Of a DNA stretch of 50,009 nt, positions 17,946 through 25,873 are shown piece after piece. The position numbers and the translations under genes are program-made. Under the pieces are notes generated by a model. That model searched no databases. It was not told where the DNA came from and saw only the letters and a program-made list of their open reading frames with translations. Where the stretch lies: assembly GCF_003046585.1 (NCBI RefSeq), contig NZ_QAAE01000022.1:1-50009 (forward strand), read 5' to 3'. Positions within the stretch are counted from its first letter, which is position 1; each line of letters opens with the position of its first letter. The DNA comes from Nitrosomonas aestuarii (GTDB lineage Bacteria; Pseudomonadota; Gammaproteobacteria; Burkholderiales; Nitrosomonadaceae).

Positions 17946-19522
17946 AGCGATATTCCTCTGGAAGTACGGGTTTTAGTGAAGCGCTGCTGTTGCATGCACT
18001 GCTGGCGGTACTGCTCAAGCGCTGGATCATCAAATGTGACGTGAATGTTGTGCTGCACGGCAGCCTGCGCAATCGCTTTTTTAAAATCATCGTCACCGTT
18101 AATTGCCAACCGGTTGCCGTATCGTTTGACGGCTACTCGCAGAATGTCGGCAAAGGAGGCGTCTGCAGCATTGGATGGAATATGCAGTCGCCTGCCGTCA
18201 TCGCGTACCGTTGTGCTACCCATTCGGTAAATCACGGTACCGCTTTTAGTGATCGATTCGATACGGCCCATGCTGGATGAATTGCCTCGTACTTGTTTGC
18301 CGCAAATAGAATTGCCGGTCACATCGCTGTTGGCCTTTCTGGCGCGCAGCACCGCAAGCGCTTCATCATTGCCGTTGTTCGCTTCAATAGCCAGCCAGTC
18401 AAGCCAGGCCATTTTGGGATAACGGGCTTTGGAGCTGGCATAATCGCGGCGGTAGTCGCGCTTGATGATGGCCAGAGATGTTTTGAACTGCAGGCTGACC
18501 GTTGCATACAGCGCTTTCTTGCCCAGTTTGCCGGCAGCAAGGTTTCTGATGATGCTGCGCTTGAGCCTGGCTTTTTGTGTGGCGCGGTCAATCAGCCGGT
18601 CACGTTGATTGCGCAGCATCACCCACGCAGTTTGGCGTACACCGGCTGCCTGGCTTTGTGCCTGCTGGTAGCGTGCATAAAGCTTTGACGTATCGATGCG
18701 GCCTTGCAGTGGTCTGGGTTGGTAGTGTTTGCGCTTCTGGGATGTTTTTGCGGTTTTTTGAGTATGCGCAGCCTGTTCAAATGTACCCAGCCGTTTCACA
18801 AGGCTGTTTTTGGACAATGACCGGTCAACGGAACTGGCTTTAACCGTGATACCGCTGCCGGAAACAAACACCAGGCCGTTGCCGCGTTCCCTGATTTCAA
18901 GGCCGTGGCTTTGAAGAACCGCATGCAAATCCTGCCAGCTGTCAGCGCTTTTGATGGTATCCAAACATTCGCGCCTGATCCAGCCGGGCAGGCTTTCGAT
19001 ACCTGTTCTGCTTTCAATGTCGCTGACTGTGCTATTGGTTGTGGTGTGGTTGTCGTGCGCTAAATTAAACTCAGCTTCCAGCTGCTCGCAAAGACCGGCA
19101 ATCTTGATGTAATCATAATAAGGATTGTGGATGGTGAATCGCTGTGGATGAATCTTGTTGATCGCAACATGAATATGCATGTTGTCAGTATCATGGTGCA
19201 CCACGCTGATGCGCTGATGACCTGCAAATCCGAGTCCTGTGCATATCCGTTCTTCGATCCCGGCCATGTCTTCATTGCGCACATGCTCGCCGGCACGAAA
19301 GCTGATAATCAGGTGGTATGTTTTATCGGATGTTGCGCGTGTATTCATGTATTGCGTCGCCAGTATTTCTATGGCCGCGCTTTCTATATCATCTGAATAA
19401 CAGTTCGATATGCTTACTTCGCCAACACGCTCGGTTTTACGCTGTGTGTCGGTGAGATATTCAACCAGCCGGGAGAACCGGCTTTTGCTTTCCGTTCTGA
19501 CCGCTACATGTTTGACTATCAT
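17942..19522 (-). CDS. traI: TraI, conjugative relaxase (MOBP family)
   Basis: The relaxase nicks oriT, stays bound to the 5' end and pilots the strand into the recipient. The catalytic tyrosine is Tyr22 (RLVEYLTDTQ), the same position as in RK2 TraI. The metal-binding motif is HHDTDNMHIHVAINKIHP (His116, His118). The first 250 residues follow RK2 TraI closely, including GIESLPGWIRRECL and RERGNGLVFVSG. At 526 residues it is about 200 shorter than RK2 TraI (732), the difference lying in the C-terminal part. A dyad operator overlaps its ribosome-binding site. Transcription runs away from oriT together with traG and traF. Confidence 0.93.
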   Translation of the reverse strand: MIVKHVAVRTESKSRFSRLVEYLTDTQRKTERVGEVSISNCYSDDIESAAIEILATQYMNTRATSDKTYHLIISFRAGEHVRNEDMAGIEERICTGLGFAGHQRISVVHHDTDNMHIHVAINKIHPQRFTIHNPYYDYIKIAGLCEQLEAEFNLAHDNHTTTNSTVSDIESRTGIESLPGWIRRECLDTIKSADSWQDLHAVLQSHGLEIRERGNGLVFVSGSGITVKASSVDRSLSKNSLVKRLGTFEQAAHTQKTAKTSQKRKHYQPRPLQGRIDTSKLYARYQQAQSQAAGVRQTAWVMLRNQRDRLIDRATQKARLKRSIIRNLAAGKLGKKALYATVSLQFKTSLAIIKRDYRRDYASSKARYPKMAWLDWLAIEANNGNDEALAVLRARKANSDVTGNSICGKQVRGNSSSMGRIESITKSGTVIYRMGSTTVRDDGRRLHIPSNAADASFADILRVAVKRYGNRLAINGDDDFKKAIAQAAVQHNIHVTFDDPALEQYRQQCMQQQRFTKTRTSRGISL

Positions 19523-19523
19523 A

Positions 19524-19538
19524 GTTTACCTGATAAAC
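19524..19538. promoter_or_regulatory. dyad operator GTTTACCTGATAAAC at traI ribosome-binding site
   Basis: The site is an inverted repeat of GTTTA/TAAAC around five central bases, ending one base before the traI start codon; its AGG on the minus strand is the only Shine-Dalgarno candidate there. The same 15-mer, with one end base changed, lies between korB and trbA (49371-49385). A repressor bound here would block both transcription through traI and its translation start. Confidence 0.6.
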
Positions 19539-19550
19539 GTGACGAATCCA

Positions 19551-19895
19551 TCAACCCCTCGCAACTACCCTTTTAAGAACCCGGCTCATTAACCCCTGCG
19601 TTTCCCTGATCTCCTGCAGCACGCCAAAGATCGCTTTTCTGTCCAGGCCTGCCGCACGCCTGTCGTCGCTTAGCCATAACTTAAGTAACCCCCCTGCCCT
19701 GCCAAGATCACCGTTGATCTTGAGCAGTTTCTCAACCTGGCAAAGATCAATGGTGCTTTGCACCATGTATCCCTGACTGACCAGGCGCATATACCTGGCA
19801 ACCGGCAGGCCTGTGTCCTGCGCTTTTCTTTTAATGACCCGCTCTTCTTCGGCGCTGACAGGTACCCGAAGATGTTTGCTGCGTTTGCCGGTCAT
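19551..19895 (-). CDS. traJ: TraJ, oriT-binding relaxosome protein
   Basis: In IncP plasmids TraJ binds an inverted repeat next to nic and recruits TraI. This 114-residue basic protein has a ribbon-helix-helix-like N-terminus (HLRVPVSAEEERVIKRKAQDTGLPVARYMRLVSQGY). It then has the conserved segment INGDLGRAGGLLKLWLSDD, shared by TraJ and MobC relaxosome proteins. It lies 28 bases before traI on the same strand, and its promoter must fall within the oriT region to its right. Length agrees with RK2 TraJ (about 123). Confidence 0.85.
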   Translation of the reverse strand: MTGKRSKHLRVPVSAEEERVIKRKAQDTGLPVARYMRLVSQGYMVQSTIDLCQVEKLLKINGDLGRAGGLLKLWLSDDRRAAGLDRKAIFGVLQEIRETQGLMSRVLKRVVARG

Positions 19896-20230
19896 TTATT
19901 CTCCTTTGTTGGCGCTATGCCCTCGCAGAGCAGGATTCGTTGAGCACAGAACTGTGCGAATAAGATACATGTGAAATTTGATAACTTTTAAAAGTTAGCT
20001 AACTTCACATATCCTGCCCCAAGATTCGGGTTTATGAGTTGATAATAGCATTTAATATTTTTCTTGCAAACACTAAACGAATGGTTTACAGTCATTGAAT
20101 ATTGCATTAAAACATTGTTATAGTGTTCTTTAGTTAACAACTGCTTAACTGAAGAGTAACTGCTCCATCAGTAAAATCCACTGAAACCAAGGGAAAAAAA
20201 TTTTTCACCAGAAAATAAACGGTATTTGCT
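19896..20230. other. oriT: origin of transfer (oriT) region
   Basis: This gene-free stretch separates the divergent traJ and traK genes, as in RK2. On the plus strand 20004-20019 reads TTCACATATCCTGCCC, nearly identical to the RK2 nic region; the predicted nick is between G20016 and C20017. A perfect 16-bp palindrome (19982-19997) lies about 15 bases upstream, where TraJ binds in RK2. If nicking is on the plus strand, the rep side would enter first and the tra genes last. Further inverted repeats (TAAAC/GTTTA at 20074-20088; AGTTAA/TTAACT at 20132-20150) precede traK and may be operators or TraK sites. Confidence 0.85.
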
Positions 20231-20563
20231 ATGAAACTAACTTTGTCAGAACGGCTTTCAATGAATCAGGCCCGGAATCCTTCTCGTTCCAACCTCCACT
20301 TACCCGCTTTCCTGGCCTTGAAAGAAGAAATCAGACAGGCCATTAATGATGGCTGGACCAAGCATCAGATATGGTCGACGCTGTATGAAGAAAACAAACT
20401 GGTTTGCTCCTATGTCTGGTTTCTTAATCTGTGCAGGCGATATGTTGCTGATGATCCGGTTGAAAGAAACAGAGCCGGCGCCATGCCGAACAGGCAGGGT
20501 GCGGATTCGAACAGTAACGGGTTTAACTACCATGCTTCATATAACAAAGAGGAGCTCATCTAA
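20231..20563 (+). CDS. traK: TraK-like oriT-binding protein
   Basis: RK2 TraK wraps the oriT DNA and aids relaxosome formation. The 110-residue product has the family segment LPAFLALKEEIRQAINDGWTKHQIWSTLYEENKL followed by an aromatic helix (YVWFLNLCRRYV), then a variable tail. It is the first gene to the right of oriT and overlaps traL by one base, matching the IncP order traK-traL-traM. The ribosome-binding site before the ATG at 20231 is weak. Confidence 0.78.
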   Translation: MKLTLSERLSMNQARNPSRSNLHLPAFLALKEEIRQAINDGWTKHQIWSTLYEENKLVCSYVWFLNLCRRYVADDPVERNRAGAMPNRQGADSNSNGFNYHASYNKEELI

Positions 20564-21294
20564 TGGCAAAAATCCACATGGTTCTGCAAGGTAAAGGCGG
20601 CGTTGGTAAATCGTTTATTGCGTCAACGCTGGCACAACATCAATACGCCAAAGGTAAAAAACCGTTATGCATTGATACCGATCCGGTCAATGCGACGTTT
20701 AAAGGGTTCAAGAAACTGAATGTTCGGCAAATCAACGTCATGTCCGGTGATGAAATTGATCCCAGAAAGTTTGACGATCTCATCGAACTCATCGCCGGCA
20801 CCCAAACCGATGTTGTGATTGACAATGGCGCCAGCACCTTTGTGCCGATGTCGCACTACCTGATCAGTAACCAGATTCCGGCGCTGCTTACCGACATGGG
20901 ACATGAGCTGATCGTGCATACCGTTATTACCGGCAGCCAGGCGTTGATGGATACGTTGACTGGATTTAAGAACCTGGTCAGCCAGTTCCCCGATGAAACG
21001 CGGTTTGTTGTCTGGCTCAACCCCTATTGGGGCGCGATTACGATGGATGGCAAACGGTTTGAAGAAATGAAGATCTATCTGGACAACAAATCGCGCGTCT
21101 CGGCCATTATCAGAATACCCGAGTACAAAGCTGATACATTTGGCAAGGATTTGAGCGAAATCCTGCAGGCGAAACTGACTTTCAGTGAAGCGTTGGAGAG
21201 TAAAACACTGCCTATCATGGTCAGGCAGCGGCTCACTATCATCAAGAAACAGTTGTTCACCAGCATTGAAAGTGTGGCCGCAGTCCTTACATGA
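20563..21294 (+). CDS. traL: TraL-like ParA-superfamily ATPase
   Basis: The 243-residue protein carries the deviant Walker A motif GKGGVGKSFIAS (residues 11-22) and the acidic DTDPVN segment of P-loop ATPases of the ParA/MinD class. DVVIDNGASTFVPMSHYL is its Walker-B-like region. In RK2, TraL occupies this same place, and its exact transfer function is not settled; it is not essential in all hosts. The start overlaps traK and the stop overlaps traM (ATGA), so the three are translationally coupled. It could be mistaken for a partition ATPase, but a separate ParA lies at 45.3 kb. Confidence 0.85.
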   Translation: MAKIHMVLQGKGGVGKSFIASTLAQHQYAKGKKPLCIDTDPVNATFKGFKKLNVRQINVMSGDEIDPRKFDDLIELIAGTQTDVVIDNGASTFVPMSHYLISNQIPALLTDMGHELIVHTVITGSQALMDTLTGFKNLVSQFPDETRFVVWLNPYWGAITMDGKRFEEMKIYLDNKSRVSAIIRIPEYKADTFGKDLSEILQAKLTFSEALESKTLPIMVRQRLTIIKKQLFTSIESVAAVLT

Positions 21295-21728
21295 CCGGCA
21301 ACGATTCAGATCCGTTGCATAAAGTCATCGAGAGGGTTGCCGCGAAGCACGGTATTGCCCTGTCAGATGATGATCCTGTGCTCATGGTGCACACGCTCAA
21401 TGAGATTCTGCTCGAAGAAAACGCCAGAGCGCATCAGCTGTTATTAAATGATTTCAGGTCTGTGCTGGAGGAGTCTATCGGTCGTCTGGAATCAGCGAAT
21501 ACAAAAACCTGCGCCCTGCCCTCTCCCGGCAACAAAAACATACTTGCAAACCGGCAATTCCTGCAGCGTTTTATTGAATCGGCTGATCAGGAAATTAATA
21601 CGCGTCTTGCTGAAAAAATCAATGCTGTTTCTGTTGTGTGTAAATACGCCAGGCAAGCGGCCATTATCAATCTGCTGGCCGCAGTGGTTTGTATGATCGC
21701 TATTTTAGTTGCTTTAGTTGTTTTCTGA
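21291..21728 (+). CDS. traM: TraM-like conjugal transfer protein
   Basis: The 145-residue protein follows RK2 TraM: an N-terminal segment DPLHKVIERVAAKHGIALSDDDPVLMVHTLNEILLEE, a helical middle part and a C-terminal membrane helix (INLLAAVVCMIAILVALVVF). It is anchored in the inner membrane with most of the chain in the cytoplasm. The function of TraM in IncP transfer is accessory. It is the last gene of the traKLM unit and is followed after 30 bases by the rep gene, whose base composition is clearly more AT-rich. Confidence 0.8.
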   Translation: MTGNDSDPLHKVIERVAAKHGIALSDDDPVLMVHTLNEILLEENARAHQLLLNDFRSVLEESIGRLESANTKTCALPSPGNKNILANRQFLQRFIESADQEINTRLAEKINAVSVVCKYARQAAIINLLAAVVCMIAILVALVVF

Positions 21729-21758
21729 TAAATCAACAATTTAATTCAAGGTTTTGAT

Positions 21759-22865
21759 ATGGACACTCCGTTAATTGATAGTACAATAACCCAGAATTCT
21801 GTTAAAAAACTAAATGTCCGTTGTCAAAGCCATAAGTACAAGCCTGTGAAAGAACCACCGGAAAAATATATCAAAAGTCTTCAGCTTGATTTGTTCTCCC
21901 AGTTTGTGACTAATAACAAAAAAGGGGTTTCAAATACTGTTGAAATTTGGGAAAGTATTCCAAAATACTTCCTCACACCAGCCCAAGTAACAAAATTAAG
22001 AACAAAAGCAGGTCATGCAGACCCCTATAAATTTGAATATATGTACGAAGGTGTTTCCTGCTTAGTAAAAATCCAGCCAGCTTTAATTGAACAATCTAAT
22101 GGGACTTATAAAGCTTTTTTTCCGGGTGTAACCGAGGAACTTGTAGAAGAATCACTCAAGAAATTTCTAACCATTCAAAATCATGGCATCCATGATCCGG
22201 ATAAAGCCGAAACATGGGTACGTTTTTCTCTCAGCATGTTACATCGTGAACTCAAATCCATTGGGCGGACCCGAAGTAGAGATGAAATCAAACACGCCAT
22301 CCAAGTAATGAACAAATGCAATATTTCTTTATTCAGAAATAATAAAGAAATATGGAGTGGCTCTCTTTTACAAGACCTTGTTACAGTAGGTCGCGAAGAA
22401 TATATTGAAAACACGGATTCACTCCATGTAAGCCGACTACCACTTTTTATAAGCCATGCAATCAATCAACTTGGGTACAGACAATTTAACTACAACCGAT
22501 TAATGAGTTGTAATGAACAATTGACACGGTGGATATACAAAAAGCTTATCAATCGTTATCGTCAAGCCAACATTCTAAATAACTATCATTTTTTATATAC
22601 TGATTTAAAAAGTAGTGGGTTATTACAAAGGGAAACAGAAAGAAAAAACAGACAAAAGGTACTTTCTGCACTTAATGAACTTGTAGAAAAAAATATAGTG
22701 GCCAAATATGAAACTGACCAACGAAAAACAGGCCGAACAATTACAAACGTCAAATACACAATATACCCATCTCAAGAATTTATTTCCGAGCAAAAAGCAG
22801 CAAACAAACGCTCATATCAATCAGAAAAAATAAGTGACAATTTGTTTGTTGATAAAACTCTCTAA
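21759..22865 (+). CDS. replication initiator protein (Rep) of an iteron plasmid
   Basis: The 368-residue basic protein ends one base before a cluster of ten iterons, the classic layout of a theta-replicating plasmid. Its middle shows two winged-helix-like parts (WVRFSLSMLHRELKSIGRTRSRDEIKHAIQVMNKCNISLFR and QLTRWIYKKLINRYRQANILN). The C-terminal helix-turn-helix region reads SSGLLQRETERKNRQKVLSALNELVEKNIVAKYE. I do not see clear similarity to RK2 TrfA. Codon use is AT-rich compared with the tra genes, suggesting a different origin. It should bind the iterons to open the origin and to limit copy number. Confidence 0.75.
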   Translation: MDTPLIDSTITQNSVKKLNVRCQSHKYKPVKEPPEKYIKSLQLDLFSQFVTNNKKGVSNTVEIWESIPKYFLTPAQVTKLRTKAGHADPYKFEYMYEGVSCLVKIQPALIEQSNGTYKAFFPGVTEELVEESLKKFLTIQNHGIHDPDKAETWVRFSLSMLHRELKSIGRTRSRDEIKHAIQVMNKCNISLFRNNKEIWSGSLLQDLVTVGREEYIENTDSLHVSRLPLFISHAINQLGYRQFNYNRLMSCNEQLTRWIYKKLINRYRQANILNNYHFLYTDLKSSGLLQRETERKNRQKVLSALNELVEKNIVAKYETDQRKTGRTITNVKYTIYPSQEFISEQKAANKRSYQSEKISDNLFVDKTL

Positions 22866-22866
22866 A

Positions 22867-23144
22867 GTAGTAGGTATAGTGACCGGAAGGTAGTAGGTAT
22901 AACGACCACATGTAGAAGGTATAACGACCGAAAAGTAGTAGGTATAACGACCACACTATATCTTAATAGTAAATATTGTAATTACCAAAACCAAAAAGTA
23001 ATAGGTAAAGTGACCACATGTAGAAGGTATAGCGATCATATGTAGTAGGTACAACGACCACATAAGCAAATAAGTAGTAGGTATAGTGGCCATATGTAGA
23101 AGGTATACCGACCACTTTACTAAAAGTAGAAGGTATAACGATCA
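22867..23144 (+). repeat. oriV: ten iterons: plasmid replication origin
   Basis: Ten direct repeats of GTAGWAGGTATAACGACCA (few mismatches) start at 22867, 22890, 22912, 22935, 22998, 23020, 23042, 23074, 23096 and 23126. Most are spaced 22-23 bases, two helical turns, with longer gaps of 63, 32 and 30 bases. The regular phasing puts bound Rep molecules on one face of the DNA. The cluster directly follows rep. Spacers are far too short for a CRISPR array. Confidence 0.9.
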
Positions 23145-23536
23145 CTTAAAATAGCATAATCACTCTAAATTAATGATTAATAAACATTAATCCTATGCCC
23201 AAAGTTACCTATTCTTTTCTTCTTTTAGTCTTTATATATTTAATCTTTGTTTAATCATGCCTGTGGATATGTGTATAACTCATCAAAAACAAAATTTAGG
23301 CGCTTACGCGCCAGAAAAAACAGAATAAAACCCATCGAGATCGCTACGCTCACAAAAATACGAACATACACTCCTCTCTATTCCATTGAAATAACATCGC
23401 AAGAAAACAGCTCATATACTTTTACGATCTCTTTTTGTCTTATAAAGGAGAAATTGATTGAAAGATATTCAAAATGAACGTCGCACACCATGAAAATACC
23501 CGTTTACGCCGACTTACCGCCCTCAAACCGTAAACT
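23145..23536. other. AT-rich origin flank with two DnaA-box-like sites
   Basis: The stretch after the iterons is very AT-rich (23150-23260) and could be the DNA-unwinding element. TGTGGATAT (23262-23270) and the overlapping TGTGTATAA (23270-23278) are each one mismatch from the DnaA box TGTGGATAA. The rest, to 23536, has no convincing gene. Confidence 0.55.
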
Positions 23537-23557
23537 ATTTCCCTACGGGAAATTTTG
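23537..23557. terminator. hairpin with T-run
   Basis: The stem ATTTCCC / GGGAAAT closes a three-base TAC loop and is followed by TTTT on the plus strand, and an A-rich stretch precedes it. It could insulate the replication origin from the restriction operon. Confidence 0.45.
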
Positions 23558-23713
23558 AGCCTCTGTAAGATCGGCTACTGGTCTGTCGTTGTATTCAATT
23601 GTTAAGCAACGAATGAATACCAGATTCCCCTCACACTTGTTAATACGGCTAAACCGATACTTTCCACACATCACTTTCTATAACCTGCATTTTTCCTTTT
23701 AACGTAGTATCAA

Positions 23714-23742
23714 TTGACATTTGTACTATTTCTTTTTACATT
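23714..23742 (+). promoter_or_regulatory. promoter of the type I restriction operon
   Basis: A perfect -35 TTGACA (23714-23719) is followed after 17 bases by TACATT (23737-23742). The expected transcription start falls at or next to the ATG at 23751, which has no Shine-Dalgarno, so the first message could be leaderless. Confidence 0.5.
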
Positions 23743-23750
23743 TGCGTTAA

Positions 23751-24365
23751 ATGGGAAAATGCACAGGAACTATTACACTCAAACACATCACGTCATTGAT
23801 GGCCGGGCATCCTTTTCGCGGCAGTATCGAAAACACACCCGGCGGCGCAGTGGCTGTTGTGCAGATGCGGGATGTTGACCCGAAGAAAGGGATTGATCAC
23901 TCCAATCTTATTCGAGTGAATGTGACGGGGCGCAAACAACCGGATTATCTGAAACGGGGCGATATTTTGTTTATGGGTCGCGGTTATCGGTTATTTGCAG
24001 TTCTGGTTGATCAGGACCTGGAACACACCGTTGCCGGATCACATTTCTTTATTCTCAGAATCAAACCAAATAAGCACGCTGTAAGCGCCGATTATTTAAC
24101 CTGGTATATCAACCATAACCGCGCGCAGAAGTATTTTTCCAGGCATGTGGCGGGTACAGCATTGCCTCATGTCAATCGCCGTACGCTTGAGCATTTACCG
24201 GTTGTGTTACCGCCTCTAGCGGTGCAGGCACAGATAATGCAGGCATATCGTTGCAGCATGAAGGAAAAAGCGTTGTTAGCGGCATTAATCCAGAAAAAAA
24301 CGCAGTTTTTAGATAAAGTACTGGACCAGACCCTGGCGCATTATATTGAAAAGGAAAATGCATGA
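23751..24365 (+). CDS. half-size HsdS-like specificity protein (single TRD)
   Basis: The 204-residue protein resembles one half of a type I specificity subunit: one target recognition domain (VAVVQMRDVDP, YLKRGDILFMGRGYRL, GTALPHVNRRTLEHLPVVLPPLAVQAQI) and one C-terminal helix. Full HsdS proteins have two such halves. It is the first gene of the operon and overlaps hsdM by four bases. Half-S proteins may dimerise to give palindromic recognition, or compete with the full HsdS downstream; which applies here is unknown. Translation from the ATG at 23751 lacks a ribosome-binding site. Confidence 0.78.
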   Translation: MGKCTGTITLKHITSLMAGHPFRGSIENTPGGAVAVVQMRDVDPKKGIDHSNLIRVNVTGRKQPDYLKRGDILFMGRGYRLFAVLVDQDLEHTVAGSHFFILRIKPNKHAVSADYLTWYINHNRAQKYFSRHVAGTALPHVNRRTLEHLPVVLPPLAVQAQIMQAYRCSMKEKALLAALIQKKTQFLDKVLDQTLAHYIEKENA

Positions 24366-25873
24366 GCACGAAGATCAATCAGGACGAAATTAACAGCATT
24401 CTTTGGAAGGCCTGCGATACGTTTCGCGGGGCTGTCGATGCGTCGGAATATAAGAATTATATTCTGGTGATGCTGTTTGTGAAATATATCTCTGATGTCT
24501 GGCAGGAACACTATCAGTCTTTAAGAGAAAAATACGGTGATGATGAGGCCATGATCCTGCGCCGCATGCAGCGTGAGCGTTTTGTGTTACCCAAAGGGTG
24601 CAGTTTTCAGAACCTTTATAACCAGCGCAATGAAGCCAATATCGGCGAGATCATCAATATCGCCCTGGAACATATCGAAGAAAGTAATAAACAAAAGCTC
24701 TCCGGGGTGTTCAGAAACATCGATTTTAACTCTGAGGCCAATCTCGGTCAGACCAAAGACCGTAATGCCCGCTTAAAGCACCTGTTGGAAGATTTTAACG
24801 ATACCCGGCTGGATTTAAGTCCTTCCCGTGTCGGTAATCTGGATGTGATTGGTAATGCGTATGAATATCTGATTGCAAAGTTTGCAGCCGGTGCCGGTAA
24901 AAAAGCCGGGGAATTTTATACCCCTGCCGAAGTCTCCGAACTGATTGCTGAGCTGGTTAATCCGCAAGCCGGCGAGCGGATCAGTGATCCGGCCTGTGGT
25001 TCGGGTTCTTTGCTGATTAAATGCGGCAATCAGTTATTGAAGAACGGAACAAAAGACTTTGCATTGTACGGCCAGGAAATTACCGGTTCGACCTGGGCAC
25101 TGGCAAAAATGAATATGTTTCTGCACGGCATGGATAATGCCCGCATTGAATGGGGCGACACTATTCGCAGTCCCAAGCTTATCGAGGATGACAGCACCAT
25201 GAAGTTTGAAGTGGTGGTGGCCAATCCACCGTTTTCACTCGATAAATGGGGGTATGACGATGCGGGCAATGATCCTTATCAACGCTTTCATCGCGGCCTG
25301 CCGCCCAAATCCAAGGGCGATTACGCGTTTATTTCACACATGATCGAGACCACCACTCGGGACTCCGGTCGGGTTGGCGTGGTGGTGCCGCATGGCGTGT
25401 TATTCAGAGGTTCCAGTGAAGGCAAAATCCGCCAGCAATTGATCGAAGAAAACCTACTCGATGCCGTCATTGGCCTACCTTCTAACTTGTTCTATGGCAC
25501 CGGTATACCGGCGGCGGTTCTGGTGTTTAAACGCAACAAAGCCGACACGAACGTGATGTTCATTGATGCCAGCCGGGAATACAAAGACGGCAAAAATCAA
25601 AACAAGCTGCGGCAATCGGACATTGATAAGATCGTGGCAACCTATCAGGCCAGAGAAAACGTCGATAAATACGCTTATCTGGCCAGTTTTGAGGAAATCA
25701 GGGAAAACGATTTTAATCTCAATATTCCGCGCTATGTCGATACCTTTGAAGAAGAGGAAGAGATTGATATTGATGGGGTGCAGGCGGAAATTAGTCGGCT
25801 TGAGAAGGAACTGATCGAAGTGAAGCAGGAAATGGCTGGGTATTTGGAGGAGCTGGGTTATGCACGTGCCTGA
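24362..25873 (+). CDS. hsdM: HsdM, type I DNA adenine methyltransferase subunit
   Basis: HsdM transfers a methyl group from S-adenosylmethionine to N6 of adenine in a bipartite target set by HsdS, protecting the host. The helical N-terminal domain (INSILWKACDTFRGAVDASEYKNYIL) is followed by the AdoMet-binding motif DPACGSGSLLIKC and the catalytic motif IV NPPF (VVVANPPFSL). KSKGDYAFISHMIE and GVLFRGSSEGKIRQQLIE are family segments. The length of 503 is normal. It overlaps the upstream half-HsdS by four bases and hsdS by 14. Confidence 0.95.
   Translation: MSTKINQDEINSILWKACDTFRGAVDASEYKNYILVMLFVKYISDVWQEHYQSLREKYGDDEAMILRRMQRERFVLPKGCSFQNLYNQRNEANIGEIINIALEHIEESNKQKLSGVFRNIDFNSEANLGQTKDRNARLKHLLEDFNDTRLDLSPSRVGNLDVIGNAYEYLIAKFAAGAGKKAGEFYTPAEVSELIAELVNPQAGERISDPACGSGSLLIKCGNQLLKNGTKDFALYGQEITGSTWALAKMNMFLHGMDNARIEWGDTIRSPKLIEDDSTMKFEVVVANPPFSLDKWGYDDAGNDPYQRFHRGLPPKSKGDYAFISHMIETTTRDSGRVGVVVPHGVLFRGSSEGKIRQQLIEENLLDAVIGLPSNLFYGTGIPAAVLVFKRNKADTNVMFIDASREYKDGKNQNKLRQSDIDKIVATYQARENVDKYAYLASFEEIRENDFNLNIPRYVDTFEEEEEIDIDGVQAEISRLEKELIEVKQEMAGYLEELGYARA

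Noticed and set aside
22867..23144. CRISPR-like regular repeats
   Set aside because: Repeats are 19 bp with only 3-4 bases between most of them and imperfect identity; they follow a rep gene, so they are iterons.
23247..23477. Plus-strand frame of 76 codons near the origin
   Set aside because: It covers the DnaA-like boxes, has no start signal and shows no recognisable protein pattern.
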